This document shows, one piece after another, positions 38,361-47,449 of a stretch of DNA of 64,000 bases. Positions within the stretch are counted from its first letter, which is position 1, and every line of letters begins with the position of its first letter. The notes below the pieces were generated by a model. The model made no database searches. It was not told where the DNA came from and was given only the letters and a program-made list of their open reading frames with translations. Position numbers and translations under genes: made by a program. Origin of the DNA: Meridianimarinicoccus zhengii (lineage in GTDB: Bacteria; Pseudomonadota; Alphaproteobacteria; Rhodobacterales; Rhodobacteraceae); assembly GCF_003254465.1 (NCBI RefSeq), contig NZ_QDFI01000010.1:20586-84585 (forward strand), read 5' to 3'.

Positions 38361-38404
38361 TCCCCTTCGCCCCCCGCTAACCCGTCCCGCGAAAGGAATC
38401 CGCG

Positions 38405-38974
38405 ATGTCCGTCAGCACGGAAATGGTCAACACGCCGTTCCCCGAAATGGTGCGCGCCATGGGGATCGGCATCGCCGAGGCGCAGTACGAACTGGACCTC
38501 GTGTCGCTCAAGATCGCGCGCATGATGGCGGGCTACATGCCCGACCCGGAACCGCGGCCCGGCGAGGACCCACCGCCCGCGCCATCCGGCCCGCCGGAGC
38601 GCACGATGCTGGTCAAGCTGGGGGACGGTCAGGAATACTCGCTGCTGGAACTGGGCTTCGTGCCGACGTTCTACCAGTTCGTGGACACGCTGATCGAGCT
38701 GAAGCTGTCGATCTCGGCCACGCGCGAGACGGAGACGAAGCGATCCTCGACGGTGGTCAACGCGTCGGTGTCGGGCAAGGTCGGCTTCTTCTCGGCCTCG
38801 GCCAAGATGCGCTGTTCGGTCGTATCGGCGTCCTATTCGGCGAAATACCAGTACTCCGCCGAAGGCTCGTCGCTGATGCGCACCAAGCTGGTGCCGGTGC
38901 CCGCGCCCGCGATCCTTGAAGAACGCATTCGCGCGATGATCACCGCGACCACCACCGACGATGACGACGACTAG
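38405..38974 (+). CDS. FYxF-family core protein
   Basis: A 189-residue protein with the most complete form of the motifs: MGIGIAEAQYELD (about 19-31), a proline-rich loop, LLELGFVPTFYQFVDTLIELK (about 80-100), a Ser/Thr-rich strand region and YSAKYQYSAEGSS with VPVPAPAILEERI at the C-terminus, ending in an acidic tail (TDDDDD). It is about 60 percent similar by eye to its upstream neighbour over the shared parts. No signal peptide. Function unknown. Confidence 0.7.
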   Translation: MSVSTEMVNTPFPEMVRAMGIGIAEAQYELDLVSLKIARMMAGYMPDPEPRPGEDPPPAPSGPPERTMLVKLGDGQEYSLLELGFVPTFYQFVDTLIELKLSISATRETETKRSSTVVNASVSGKVGFFSASAKMRCSVVSASYSAKYQYSAEGSSLMRTKLVPVPAPAILEERIRAMITATTTDDDDD

Positions 38975-38984
38975 GACCTGACCG

Positions 38985-40019
38985 ATGCGCCGCCGTTCGT
39001 GGAAAGACCTCGACCGACCTGCCGCACCGGCGCCCCCCGGGGCGCCACGGGCCGTGGCGGGCACGGCGCATGCACCGGGACCGGGCGATCTGGCGCAGGC
39101 CGCGGCGCTCGCGCCCGACAGCCGCCTGAACAGCTTGCTGGCGGAACGCCGCGCGCTGGAGGATCGGTTGCGCAACCTCACCGGTCTGCCCGGCCAGCAG
39201 GGCAGCGGCGATCCGCACCGCGACGCGCGCTTCCACGTGCCGAGCTTCGCGGAACGGCAGGCCCAGATCCGCGCGTGGGAAGCCCAACGTCAGGCCCGCG
39301 CCGGACAGGCTGCCCGTGATGCGCAAGGCCGCTGGGGCAGCCGCATCGGTGCTCGGCCGACAAGCGGACAGGGCGCCGATCTGCCAGATCCGGCCCTGCC
39401 CGGACCGGCATCGGGGCTTGGGGCGTCGGGTCTCGGCACAGACTTCGCCGACCGCACGGCAGCCTTGCGCGACAGGATCGCAGGCCGGTCGCGCCGCACG
39501 CGCGAGAGCCTTCTGGACCGGCCCCGCGCCGCCACCGCGCAGGTCGATGCCATCGGCCGTCCCTTGCGGAACATCGGCGACCAGTTGTCCGACCAGACCC
39601 GGCAACTGGACGAGATGGACCGCAAGCTCGCCGCCGAAGGTGTGAGCGAGGCGGAGCGCGACGAGATCCGCCGCGCAGTTAAGGGTGACGAGATCAAGAA
39701 GGTATCGGGCATCATCGACCGCGCGAACACTGCCCTATCCGCGCCGAAGAAGGCCGTGGAGCGCATCGACCGGGCCTGGGCCGCGCGCGAACGCCAGATC
39801 GCCGGGCCGATGGACCAGGTATCAAGCTACGCCGCGACGCGCGACCGGCGGCTGTCCACGGACACCGGCGGGTCGGGGGACCTGTTCGAACGAATGCAGG
39901 CGAACCGGCTGTCGGCCCTGCGCCGCCGGCAGACGGCACAGATGCAGGACCGCCGCGACGAACGGCGACGGGAACGGGCCCGCGAACGGGCCGCCGAACG
40001 CCGCGACGCGGACGCATGA
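38985..40019 (+). CDS. Arg-rich coiled-coil protein of unknown function
   Basis: A 344-residue hydrophilic protein. After a proline/alanine-rich N-terminus (1-50) come several predicted coiled-coil stretches (LLAERRALEDRLRNL; LSDQTRQLDEMDRKLAAEGVS), and the end is strongly basic and acidic (RRDERRRERARERAAERRD). No domain is recognised and no membrane or signal sequence is seen. It starts ten bases after the previous gene, so it belongs to the operon, perhaps as a scaffold or filament component; this is a guess from composition. Confidence 0.65.
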   Translation: MRRRSWKDLDRPAAPAPPGAPRAVAGTAHAPGPGDLAQAAALAPDSRLNSLLAERRALEDRLRNLTGLPGQQGSGDPHRDARFHVPSFAERQAQIRAWEAQRQARAGQAARDAQGRWGSRIGARPTSGQGADLPDPALPGPASGLGASGLGTDFADRTAALRDRIAGRSRRTRESLLDRPRAATAQVDAIGRPLRNIGDQLSDQTRQLDEMDRKLAAEGVSEAERDEIRRAVKGDEIKKVSGIIDRANTALSAPKKAVERIDRAWAARERQIAGPMDQVSSYAATRDRRLSTDTGGSGDLFERMQANRLSALRRRQTAQMQDRRDERRRERARERAAERRDADA

Positions 40020-40047
40020 GACAGGCAGAGCACGATATGGACACGCC

Positions 40048-40686
40048 ATGAGCGACGACGGGAAATTCATCGCCGACACGCTGGAAAGCGTCATCGTGGG
40101 CATGGCCGAAAGCCTGCGCGAGGCACAGGAGGAATTGTCGGAGGCCGCACCGCTCGACGCTTACGGGCGCCCCGTGCCGCAATACCGCATTCCCCATCTC
40201 GACTTCGAGATCGGATTCAAGCTGGTGACCGACACCAAGTCCGGCGGCGGGATGCGCGTGATCTTCGGCGAGACCACCGACCGGACCCGCGACGTGACCT
40301 CCACGATCTCGGGCCGGTTCGTGGCCGTGCCCCCGGGCGAAGGACTCCCGCTGCCAGTGCTGACGCTGGAGATCAAGGGCACCGGCAACACCCGCGACAT
40401 CACGGTGACCGCCGCCACCTCGGCCGGGGAACTGCTGTCGGGCGCGCAGGTGGAACTGAACGTGGACAAGGGCGCGAGTACCGCGCTTTCCGCAGCGGCG
40501 GGCGTTGCTGCACCCCGGCTCGACGGACAGGTGAGCTTTGGGCGCGCGGTGGTGGAGACGAACGAGACGGGGATCGCCACGACCACGCTGACCTTCGGTT
40601 CGACGCTGCAACGCGCCGCCGTCGTCGTGATCACGGCGGAACTGGGCGGCGAGACCGTGCGCGTGCTGACCGGGAAGGATCTGTGA
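40048..40686 (+). CDS. FYxF-operon protein with Big_1-like Ig domain
   Basis: A 212-residue protein. The N-terminal helix VGMAESLREAQEELSEA (about 18-34) is a divergent copy of the operon's shared IAEAQxxLD helix; the LGFxPTFY motif is replaced by IPHLDFEIGF. Residues 105-205 look like an invasin-type Big_1 immunoglobulin fold: DITVTAATSAGELLSGAQVEL, then ETNETGIATTTLTFGS and VVVITAELGGETV. Such domains normally act outside the cell. No signal peptide is visible. It ends one base before the next gene. Confidence 0.68.
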   Translation: MSDDGKFIADTLESVIVGMAESLREAQEELSEAAPLDAYGRPVPQYRIPHLDFEIGFKLVTDTKSGGGMRVIFGETTDRTRDVTSTISGRFVAVPPGEGLPLPVLTLEIKGTGNTRDITVTAATSAGELLSGAQVELNVDKGASTALSAAAGVAAPRLDGQVSFGRAVVETNETGIATTTLTFGSTLQRAAVVVITAELGGETVRVLTGKDL

Positions 40687-40687
40687 C

Positions 40688-41839
40688 ATGGCCGACCTGA
40701 TCCTGCGTGCCCGGCTTTTCGACGACGGCGACAAGCCCCTGCAAGGCCACGCCGTCACGGTCGAGATGTTCGACCTGTCCTCGGGCAACTGGCGCTCGTT
40801 CGTGGAGGCGCGCACCGACGCAAAGGGGGTGATCGATACCCGCTTCGACCTTGCCCGCCTGAGCGTCGGCAAGCTGGGGCCCGCGCTGCGGCTTGTGGAA
40901 CCGGGGGCGCCAGCCCGCGTCCTGTCGCCCGGCCCGATGCTGAGCGTGACAGGCCGCGCGGGGGACATTCTTGCCGATTTCGGCGAGGTAGAGCGGCTGG
41001 GCGATACCGGCTTCGACCGGCTCGACAGCGGCGGCGCGACACGCGACACGGTGGCGGGGCTCGCGCGCAAGGCGGGCGTGCCGCAGACCAACATCCTGCG
41101 CAATGTCACGCTCAACCCGCGGCTCGGCAGCGTCATCGGCAGCACGTCGGCGCAGCCCGCCCCGGTGGATGCCGCGCGCGACACCGTGGCCCGCGCAGAG
41201 CTGGACCCCGGCATCGCCGCCGAGATCGAGACCATGCGCGCGATCAACATCGACGCCGCCGCGAAGCTGACCGAGAAGGACCGCATCATCGCCACGCGCG
41301 AGCATGAACTGGGGCTGAAGACCGCAGCGCTCGACGACGCGCTCGCCCGCGCGACCGTGGCCGAGGACCGGCTCAAGACCGCCGAGACCGCGTCGATCGG
41401 CAAGGAAGCCGATATCCAGACCGTGTTCACCAACATCGGCGCCAAGCTGGGCGAGACGCAGACGGTGCTGAAGACCGCGAAAAACCCGTTCCGCATCGGC
41501 AATATCCGGGTCGACCTGAAGGGTGCGCTGGCCGAGGACGGCAAGATCGTGCTGGGCGCGGATCGCGGCGACGGGTCCGGGCTGTCGGTGGACATGACGC
41601 CGGACAGCGGCACGCGCAGCGATGCGACCGTGACCGTGCCCGACGTGACCGGCCTGACCCTGTCGGCGGCACGGCGCGTTCTGCGGTCGGTCGGGTTGCG
41701 CATCGAGACCGCGACACAGACCATGAAGCCCGACGCAGCGGCCCATGGACAGGCCCTGCGACAGACCCCGGCGGCGGGCAGCCGCGACCCCCATGGCAGC
41801 ACCGTTCTGGTCGTGTTCGCCAATGTCCCCGACGCGTAG
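40688..41839 (+). CDS. PASTA-domain protein with coiled coil
   Basis: A 383-residue protein. Residues 3-70 look like a beta-sandwich (PLQGHAVTVEMFDLSSG, TDAKGVIDTRFDL). Residues 175-265 are a long coiled coil (AAAKLTEKDRIIATREHELG). Residues 262-290 hold a conserved-looking KNPFRIGNIRVDLKG segment. Residues 316-378 form a PASTA domain (VPDVTGLTLSAARRVLRSVGL, then QTPAAGSRDPHGSTV), a fold that binds peptidoglycan or beta-lactams in other proteins. No signal peptide. It starts one base after the previous stop. Confidence 0.72.
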   Translation: MADLILRARLFDDGDKPLQGHAVTVEMFDLSSGNWRSFVEARTDAKGVIDTRFDLARLSVGKLGPALRLVEPGAPARVLSPGPMLSVTGRAGDILADFGEVERLGDTGFDRLDSGGATRDTVAGLARKAGVPQTNILRNVTLNPRLGSVIGSTSAQPAPVDAARDTVARAELDPGIAAEIETMRAINIDAAAKLTEKDRIIATREHELGLKTAALDDALARATVAEDRLKTAETASIGKEADIQTVFTNIGAKLGETQTVLKTAKNPFRIGNIRVDLKGALAEDGKIVLGADRGDGSGLSVDMTPDSGTRSDATVTVPDVTGLTLSAARRVLRSVGLRIETATQTMKPDAAAHGQALRQTPAAGSRDPHGSTVLVVFANVPDA

Positions 41840-41848
41840 GAGCACGCC

Positions 41849-42541
41849 ATGAGCACGCTGAAGAACCTGATCGGCGACATCGTCGCCTCCCCGCTCGGGC
41901 AGGTCATCGCGCAGGTCGGCCAGGGCGTGGCCGATGCGCAGATGGCGCTGGACGAAGCGTCGCTGGCAAAGGTGCTGGAGATCTACGGCGAAGGCGACGA
42001 CGAGGCGCTCGCGCTCTTGCGGTCCATCGGTTATCGCCCGACCTTCTACACGCTGCCCGACACCACCGGGGAGGTGCGCGTGGCGCTGCGTATCGGCAAC
42101 GGGGCGCAGGGCGCGGGCAACGCGCGGCCGGTCAAGGCTGCACCGGCGACGACGATGGCCACGCTGCGCGCTGTCCCGGCCCGCGCGGGGCTGTCGGCTC
42201 TGTCCGCAAAGATGTACGCCGCCCCGGTGGATGCCGCCTATGCCAATGCCTATGGCTACCAGGCGGATATCGCGGCGAAGCTGACCTTCCGGATCGTGCC
42301 CGTGCCGCCACCCGACGGGGCCGACGAGTTGCGCATCGTGCCCGATGTAACGGGCCGTGCGCCGAATGCAGCACGCACGGCGCTCGACGCGCTCGGCCTT
42401 GGTGCGATCCTGCGCGATGCCGATGGTGTCGCGGTCGAGACACCCGCGGACACCGATGTGGTGCTGGACCAATCGCCTGCCGGGGGGGCGATCCTGCGGC
42501 TCGAGGACGACGTGACGCTGCGCATCGGCGCGCCCGACTGA
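41849..42541 (+). CDS. FYxF-family core protein with C-terminal PASTA domain
   Basis: A 230-residue protein, last of the operon. The family helix is QVGQGVADAQMALDEAS (about 22-38), the second motif is SIGYRPTFYTLPDT (about 59-72), and YANAYGYQADI with IVPVPPPDGADEL is the C-terminal block. Residues 164-228 are a PASTA domain (VPDVTGRAPNAARTALDALGL, DQSPAGGAILRLEDDVTL). GGAG precedes the ATG. Its pairing of the core with PASTA parallels the core-OmpA protein upstream. Confidence 0.72.
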   Translation: MSTLKNLIGDIVASPLGQVIAQVGQGVADAQMALDEASLAKVLEIYGEGDDEALALLRSIGYRPTFYTLPDTTGEVRVALRIGNGAQGAGNARPVKAAPATTMATLRAVPARAGLSALSAKMYAAPVDAAYANAYGYQADIAAKLTFRIVPVPPPDGADELRIVPDVTGRAPNAARTALDALGLGAILRDADGVAVETPADTDVVLDQSPAGGAILRLEDDVTLRIGAPD

Positions 42542-42584
42542 CCGTTTCCATCCCGCGCGAAAGATTTCCGGCCCTCCGAACCGA

Positions 42585-42598
42585 CACGCTGCAGCGTG
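42585..42598. promoter_or_regulatory. Perfect 14-bp palindrome before the second RND pump
   Basis: CACGCTGCAGCGTG is an uninterrupted palindrome in the 166-base gap between the last FYxF gene and the RND adaptor gene. It may be an operator for the pump, as TetR- or LysR-type efflux regulators often bind such sites. No adjacent regulator gene is present, so this is only a candidate. Confidence 0.35.
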
Positions 42599-42707
42599 CT
42601 TGCGCGATATCGAAAAAGGTGCACGCGCAGGGTGCCAGCGCGCCCATTTGCATGCATAGTCCCGACATGGCCGGTGCGCCTCGGTCCTGCCGCGCGAAAG
42701 GAACAGC

Positions 42708-43820
42708 ATGCCCCGTCTTCTTGTCCTCGCCTTCCTCCTCTTGCCTACCTTCGCCGCGGCGCAAGGGACACCGCCCGCGGCTCCGCGCGTGACCGTCGCC
42801 GCCGCCGTGATGCAGGACGTGGTCCAAGATGCGAGCTTCATCGGCCGGGTCGAGGCGGTGGACACCGCCGCCATCGTGCCCCGCGTGTCGGGTTTCGTGC
42901 GCAAAATCGCCGTGGCCAACGGGGCGGCGGTGCAGGCCGGCGACCTGCTGATCGAGGTGGAGCCGGACCAGTATGCCGCCACGGTCGCCATGCGCCGCGC
43001 GGAACTGTCCAGCGCCCAAGCCAATCTCGCGCTGGCCGAGGTCGAGCTTGCCCGGCGCCGCGAACTGGTCGCGCGCGCGGCGGTGGCCCAATCCGAACTC
43101 GACGTGGCCGAGGCCAACGCGCAGGCCGCCGAGGCGGCGGTGCAGGCGGCGCAGGCGGCGCTTCGCATGGCAGAACTGGATTTGGGCTATACACGGATCA
43201 CCGCGCCCTTCGACGGACGGCTTGGGCGCCTGAATGTCAGCCTTGGCGAACTGGTCGGGCCGAACACCGGCGCGCTGGTCACACTGGTCCGCGAGGCGCC
43301 CGTATTCGTCCGCTTCTCGCTCGACGAGCGGCAGTTCTACGACACCGTGGCGCAGGTCGCGGAGGATGGCGAGGATATCGGAACCACCGCGGCGCGGCTC
43401 GACGTGACGCTGCGCCTGCCCAACGGCGCCGAATTCGCCGAGACGGGCCGGATCGCGTTCGGCGACAACCGAGTCGATCCGGCGACGGGGACGCTGGCGG
43501 TGCGGGCGGAGTTCGAGAACGCAGACAGGGTGCTGGTGGACGGGGCCTTCGTGACGGCGCGGCTGGCACAGCGCGAACCGGTTCCCATGCTGACCATCCC
43601 GCAGGCCGCGGTGCAACGCGACCAGACCGGACCGTTCGTGCTGGTGGTCGGGTCCGAACAAACCGTCGAACAGCGCCATGTCGAAACCGGGCGGCAGGTC
43701 GGCACCTCCGTCGTCGTGACCGAGGGGTTGCGCGAAGGCGAGGCGGTAATCATGGAAGGGCTGCAACGGATCCGCCCCGGCGTACCGGTCGAGGCCGTGT
43801 TCGCCGGCAGCGGGAACTGA
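42708..43820 (+). CDS. RND efflux periplasmic adaptor, MexA/AcrA type
   Basis: A 370-residue membrane-fusion protein. A signal peptide (MPRLLVLAFLLLPTFAAAQG, about 19 residues) precedes the barrel-sandwich halves (DTAAIVPRVSGFVRKI and YTRITAPFDGRLGRL), the coiled-coil hairpin between (RAELSSAQANLALAEVELARRR) and the C-terminal barrel/membrane-proximal parts (ILVVG-type PFVLVVGSEQTVEQRHVE). It ends five bases before the permease gene. It connects the pump to an outer-membrane channel encoded elsewhere. Confidence 0.92.
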   Translation: MPRLLVLAFLLLPTFAAAQGTPPAAPRVTVAAAVMQDVVQDASFIGRVEAVDTAAIVPRVSGFVRKIAVANGAAVQAGDLLIEVEPDQYAATVAMRRAELSSAQANLALAEVELARRRELVARAAVAQSELDVAEANAQAAEAAVQAAQAALRMAELDLGYTRITAPFDGRLGRLNVSLGELVGPNTGALVTLVREAPVFVRFSLDERQFYDTVAQVAEDGEDIGTTAARLDVTLRLPNGAEFAETGRIAFGDNRVDPATGTLAVRAEFENADRVLVDGAFVTARLAQREPVPMLTIPQAAVQRDQTGPFVLVVGSEQTVEQRHVETGRQVGTSVVVTEGLREGEAVIMEGLQRIRPGVPVEAVFAGSGN

Positions 43821-43824
43821 GCGC

Positions 43825-46800
43825 ATGTTCTCGTCGATCTTCATCTCGAAGCCCAAGATGGCCATGGTCATCTCGCTGGTGCTGGTTCTGCTGGGGGCCA
43901 TCGGCTACGTTTCGCTGCCCGTGGCGCAATTCCCCGAAATTACGCCGCCCGTGGTGTCGGTCAGCGCAAGCTATCCCGGTGCCAACGCCGAAACGGTCGA
44001 GGCGACGGTCGCGGCCCCCATCGAGGCACAGGTCAACGGCGTGGACGGCATGATCTACATGTCCTCCACCAGCGACGACAATGGCGGCTATTCGCTGAGC
44101 GTGTCCTTCGCCGTGGGCACGGACCCGGACATCGCGGCGGTCAACGTGCAGAACCGCGTGGCGCAGGCGATGGCCTCGCTGCCGACCGAGGTCACGGATG
44201 GCGGCGTGGTCACCCGGAAGGCATCGACCAACATGCTGCTGGTGGCCGTGCTGGACAGCCCCGGCGGCACCCATGACGAGGTGTTCCTGTCCAACTACGC
44301 CTCCATCAACCTGCGCGACGCGCTGTCACGCGTGCCGGGCGTGGGCGAGGCGACGGTGCTGACCGATTTCGCCTATGCCATGCGGATCTGGCTGGACCCG
44401 CAGCGCATGGCGAGCCTTGGGCTGACGCCGGGCGATATCGTGGCCGCGATCCGCGACCAGAACCTGGAGGTATCGGCCGGGCAGATCGGGTCGCCCCCGG
44501 TGCCCGGCGACCAGCAGTTCCAGTACACGATCACGGCGCAGGGCCGCCTGACCAGTGCCGCTGAATTCGGCAACATCGTCGTGCGCAGCGGGACCGAGGG
44601 CGGGCTGGTGCGGATCCGCGACGTGGCGCGGGTGGAACTGGGGTCCAGCTTCTACAGCGCGTCGGGGCGGTTCAGCGGCAACCCGGCGACGGTGCTCGCC
44701 GTCTACCAGGCGCCGGGCGCCAACGCGCTCTCGGTGGCGGGAGGCGTCAAGGCGGAACTAGACCGCCTGTCCGAAGCCTTTCCCGACGACGTACGCGTAT
44801 CCGTGCCCTATGACAGCACGCTCTTCGTGGAACAGTCGCTGAATGACGTCATCGAAACGCTTGTCATCGCCTTCGTGCTCGTGATCTCGGTGGTGTTCCT
44901 GTTTCTGGGCAGCTGGCGCGCGACGGTCATTCCGGCGGTGGCGATCCCCGTGTCGCTGATCGGCACCTTCGCGGTGCTGATGGTGCTGGGCATGTCACTG
45001 AACACCATCTCGCTCTTCGCGCTGGTGCTGGCCATCGGCATCGTGGTGGACGACGCGATCATCGTGGTCGAGAACGTCGAAAGCATCATGGCGCGCGACC
45101 GGCTGCCGCCCGCCGAGGCGACGCGCAAGGCCATGGTGCAGATCACCGGCCCGGTGATCGCCACCACGCTCGTGCTGCTGGCGGTGTTCGTGCCGGTGCT
45201 GTTCATGCCGGGCATCACCGGGCGCATGTTCTCGCAGTTCGCCATCACGATCTCGGCGGCGGTGGTGATCTCGTCGATCAACGCGCTGACGCTGTCACCC
45301 GCGCTCTGCGCGCTTCTGCTGCGACCGCGCAAGGGGGCGCTGACGGGGCCGCTCGCACTGTTCGAACGCGGTATCGACGGGGTGCGCGCCGGTTATGTGG
45401 CACTCGTGCGGCGCGTCGCGCGGGTGGCGGTCGTCAGCGTGGTCGCCGTCGCGGGGATCGTCGCGGCGCTCGTCGTGCTGACCGATCGCGTGCCATCCGG
45501 TTTCCTGCCGGACGAGGATAACGGCGTGATCTTCGTCGATGTGCAACTGCCCGACGCCGCATCGCTGAGCCGGACCGAAACGGTGTCGCGGCGGCTGGAA
45601 GAGCAGATTCTCCAGATCGGGGGCGTGGCCGACACGGTCCTTGTCAACGGGTTCAGCCTGTTGGGCGGTTCCGGGTCCAATGGCGCCATGATCATCGTCA
45701 CGCTGGACCCTTGGGATGCCCGCACCACCCCGGCGACCCGCGCATCGGGCATCTTGCGACAGGTGTATGGCATCGCGGGGCAGGAAGCGGCCGCGAGCGT
45801 GCTGGCCTTCAACCCACCGCCCATCCCCGGCCTCGGCATGGGGGCCGGCGTGGACATGATGGTGCAGCAGACCGGCGGGGGCACGGCGCAGGATCTCGCC
45901 GCGGCGGTCGGCAGCCTTGTCTATACCACGAACCAGCAGCCGGAAATCGCGCAGGCCTATTCGACCTTCCGCGCCAACGTGCCGAAATTCTTCGTCGACC
46001 TGGACCGCGACAAGGCGCAGACCCTCGATGTCGCCGTGCGCGACGTGTTCGCCGCCCTTCAGGCCTATATGGGGTCGTTCTACGTCAACGATTTCAACCT
46101 TTTCGGGCGCGTCTACCGGGTGATGCTGCAAGCCGATGGCGATTTCCGCACCACGGTGGACGATATCGGCGCGCTGCATGTGCGGTCGGGAAGCGGCGCG
46201 ATGGTCCCGCTTGGCACGCTGGTCGATGTGGAAAACGTGCTCGGGCCCGTACTGTTGAACCGCTACAACATGTTCCGCGCCACGACCGTGACCGCCGTCC
46301 CCGGTCCCGGCTTTGCCACTGGCGACGCGATCCGCGTGCTGGAGGAGCAGGTCGAGACCGCCCTGCCCCCGGGCTTCGCCTTCGAATGGACGGGCACGGC
46401 GCTGCAACAACTCGAAGCCGGGGGGGCGGTGCAGATCATCCTCGGGCTGGCGGTGCTGTTCGGCTACCTGTTCCTGGTGGCGCAATACGAAAGCTGGACC
46501 ATGCCGGTGGCGATCTTCATGTCCGTGACCGTGGCGCTGCTGGGGGCGGTCATGGCGGTCTGGATCGTCGGCGGAGATCTCAACCTCTATACCCAGATCG
46601 GGATGATCATGCTCATCGGGCTCGGGGCCAAGAATGCGATCCTGATCGTCGAATTCGCCATGGAACGCCGCGCCGAGGGCATGGACCGGGTCGCGGCGGG
46701 GCTGGAGGCCGCGAGCCAGCGGTTCCGCGCCGTGATGATGACGGCCCTGTCGTTCCTGCTTGGGGTCGTACCGCTTCTGATCGCATCCGGGGCCGGCGCG

Positions 46801-46944
46801 GCAAGCCAACGTGCACTCGGCGCGGCGGTGTTCGGGGGCATGCTGGCCGCGACGGTGGTCGGGCTGATCCTCGTCCCGCTCCTCTACATGGTGCTGCAAG
46901 GCCTGCGCGAACGGCTCAAGGGCGGGCATGCTCCGGGCACGTGA
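43825..46944 (+). CDS. RND multidrug efflux permease, MexB/AcrB (HAE1) type
   Basis: A 1039-residue, twelve-helix proton-driven drug exporter. It opens with the family start MFSSIFISKPKMAMVISLVL and VAQFPEITPPVVSVSASYPGA. The proton-relay aspartates are in AIGIVVDDAIIVVENVE, and the second bundle has MIMLIGLGAKNAILIVEF with its conserved lysine. Length is typical of HAE1 pumps (about 1030-1050). It forms a two-gene operon with the adaptor; no TolC homologue or regulator is adjacent. Confidence 0.95.
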   Translation: MFSSIFISKPKMAMVISLVLVLLGAIGYVSLPVAQFPEITPPVVSVSASYPGANAETVEATVAAPIEAQVNGVDGMIYMSSTSDDNGGYSLSVSFAVGTDPDIAAVNVQNRVAQAMASLPTEVTDGGVVTRKASTNMLLVAVLDSPGGTHDEVFLSNYASINLRDALSRVPGVGEATVLTDFAYAMRIWLDPQRMASLGLTPGDIVAAIRDQNLEVSAGQIGSPPVPGDQQFQYTITAQGRLTSAAEFGNIVVRSGTEGGLVRIRDVARVELGSSFYSASGRFSGNPATVLAVYQAPGANALSVAGGVKAELDRLSEAFPDDVRVSVPYDSTLFVEQSLNDVIETLVIAFVLVISVVFLFLGSWRATVIPAVAIPVSLIGTFAVLMVLGMSLNTISLFALVLAIGIVVDDAIIVVENVESIMARDRLPPAEATRKAMVQITGPVIATTLVLLAVFVPVLFMPGITGRMFSQFAITISAAVVISSINALTLSPALCALLLRPRKGALTGPLALFERGIDGVRAGYVALVRRVARVAVVSVVAVAGIVAALVVLTDRVPSGFLPDEDNGVIFVDVQLPDAASLSRTETVSRRLEEQILQIGGVADTVLVNGFSLLGGSGSNGAMIIVTLDPWDARTTPATRASGILRQVYGIAGQEAAASVLAFNPPPIPGLGMGAGVDMMVQQTGGGTAQDLAAAVGSLVYTTNQQPEIAQAYSTFRANVPKFFVDLDRDKAQTLDVAVRDVFAALQAYMGSFYVNDFNLFGRVYRVMLQADGDFRTTVDDIGALHVRSGSGAMVPLGTLVDVENVLGPVLLNRYNMFRATTVTAVPGPGFATGDAIRVLEEQVETALPPGFAFEWTGTALQQLEAGGAVQIILGLAVLFGYLFLVAQYESWTMPVAIFMSVTVALLGAVMAVWIVGGDLNLYTQIGMIMLIGLGAKNAILIVEFAMERRAEGMDRVAAGLEAASQRFRAVMMTALSFLLGVVPLLIASGAGAASQRALGAAVFGGMLAATVVGLILVPLLYMVLQGLRERLKGGHAPGT

Positions 46945-47449
46945 CCCATCCGTCGGCATCCTCTGAAGGCAGGCTGAATGTGGCAGTGGGCACTGTGGCA
47001 AGCAGCGCAAGCCATGGCAGGACTAAAATCGTCAGGCCGTGGCAGTCATCGGGTCCACATGCCTTTCTTCCATCCAACCCGCCGGGAGTACGCGTGCCCT
47101 GTGTGGAACATCCTGTGCACAATGGGCGCTGGTCCGAATCAACAGGCGGACATCACGACCACACAAAAGATGCAATTTGAAGCCACAATTTTACGAGGTC
47201 GACCCAGACCCAAAACACACCACCAAAAGTGGAAATATTCCCGCAAGGGATGTATTATTTCTCCTTTAGGTTGCATTTCAGGAAAAACGCCGTCGATGTG
47301 AAACAAAACATTGCGATGTTGCAATGTAAGCATCACGCTATCGTCAGAAAGCCAGACATGACCTTCGGCGCGAACTCCTTGCCTTGTGCACCGGCGCCGG
47401 GCGCAAGTCTGTCTTTCGGACAACATCAGTAATTAAAGGGAGCGGTCTC
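46945..47449. other. A+T-richer intergenic region before the VPLPA-CTERM gene
   Basis: 505 bases with no convincing gene. From about 47150 to 47450 it is noticeably richer in A+T than the surrounding DNA. An inverted repeat ACATTGC-GATGTT-GCAATGT lies at 47308-47327, and an AGGGAG ribosome site at 47437-47442. The repeat could be an operator for the surface-protein gene. Confidence 0.45.

Noticed and set aside
40631..43168. An 845-residue minus-strand frame across the PASTA genes and the pump adaptor
   Set aside because: Low-complexity Arg/Gly/His sequence opposite well-supported genes.
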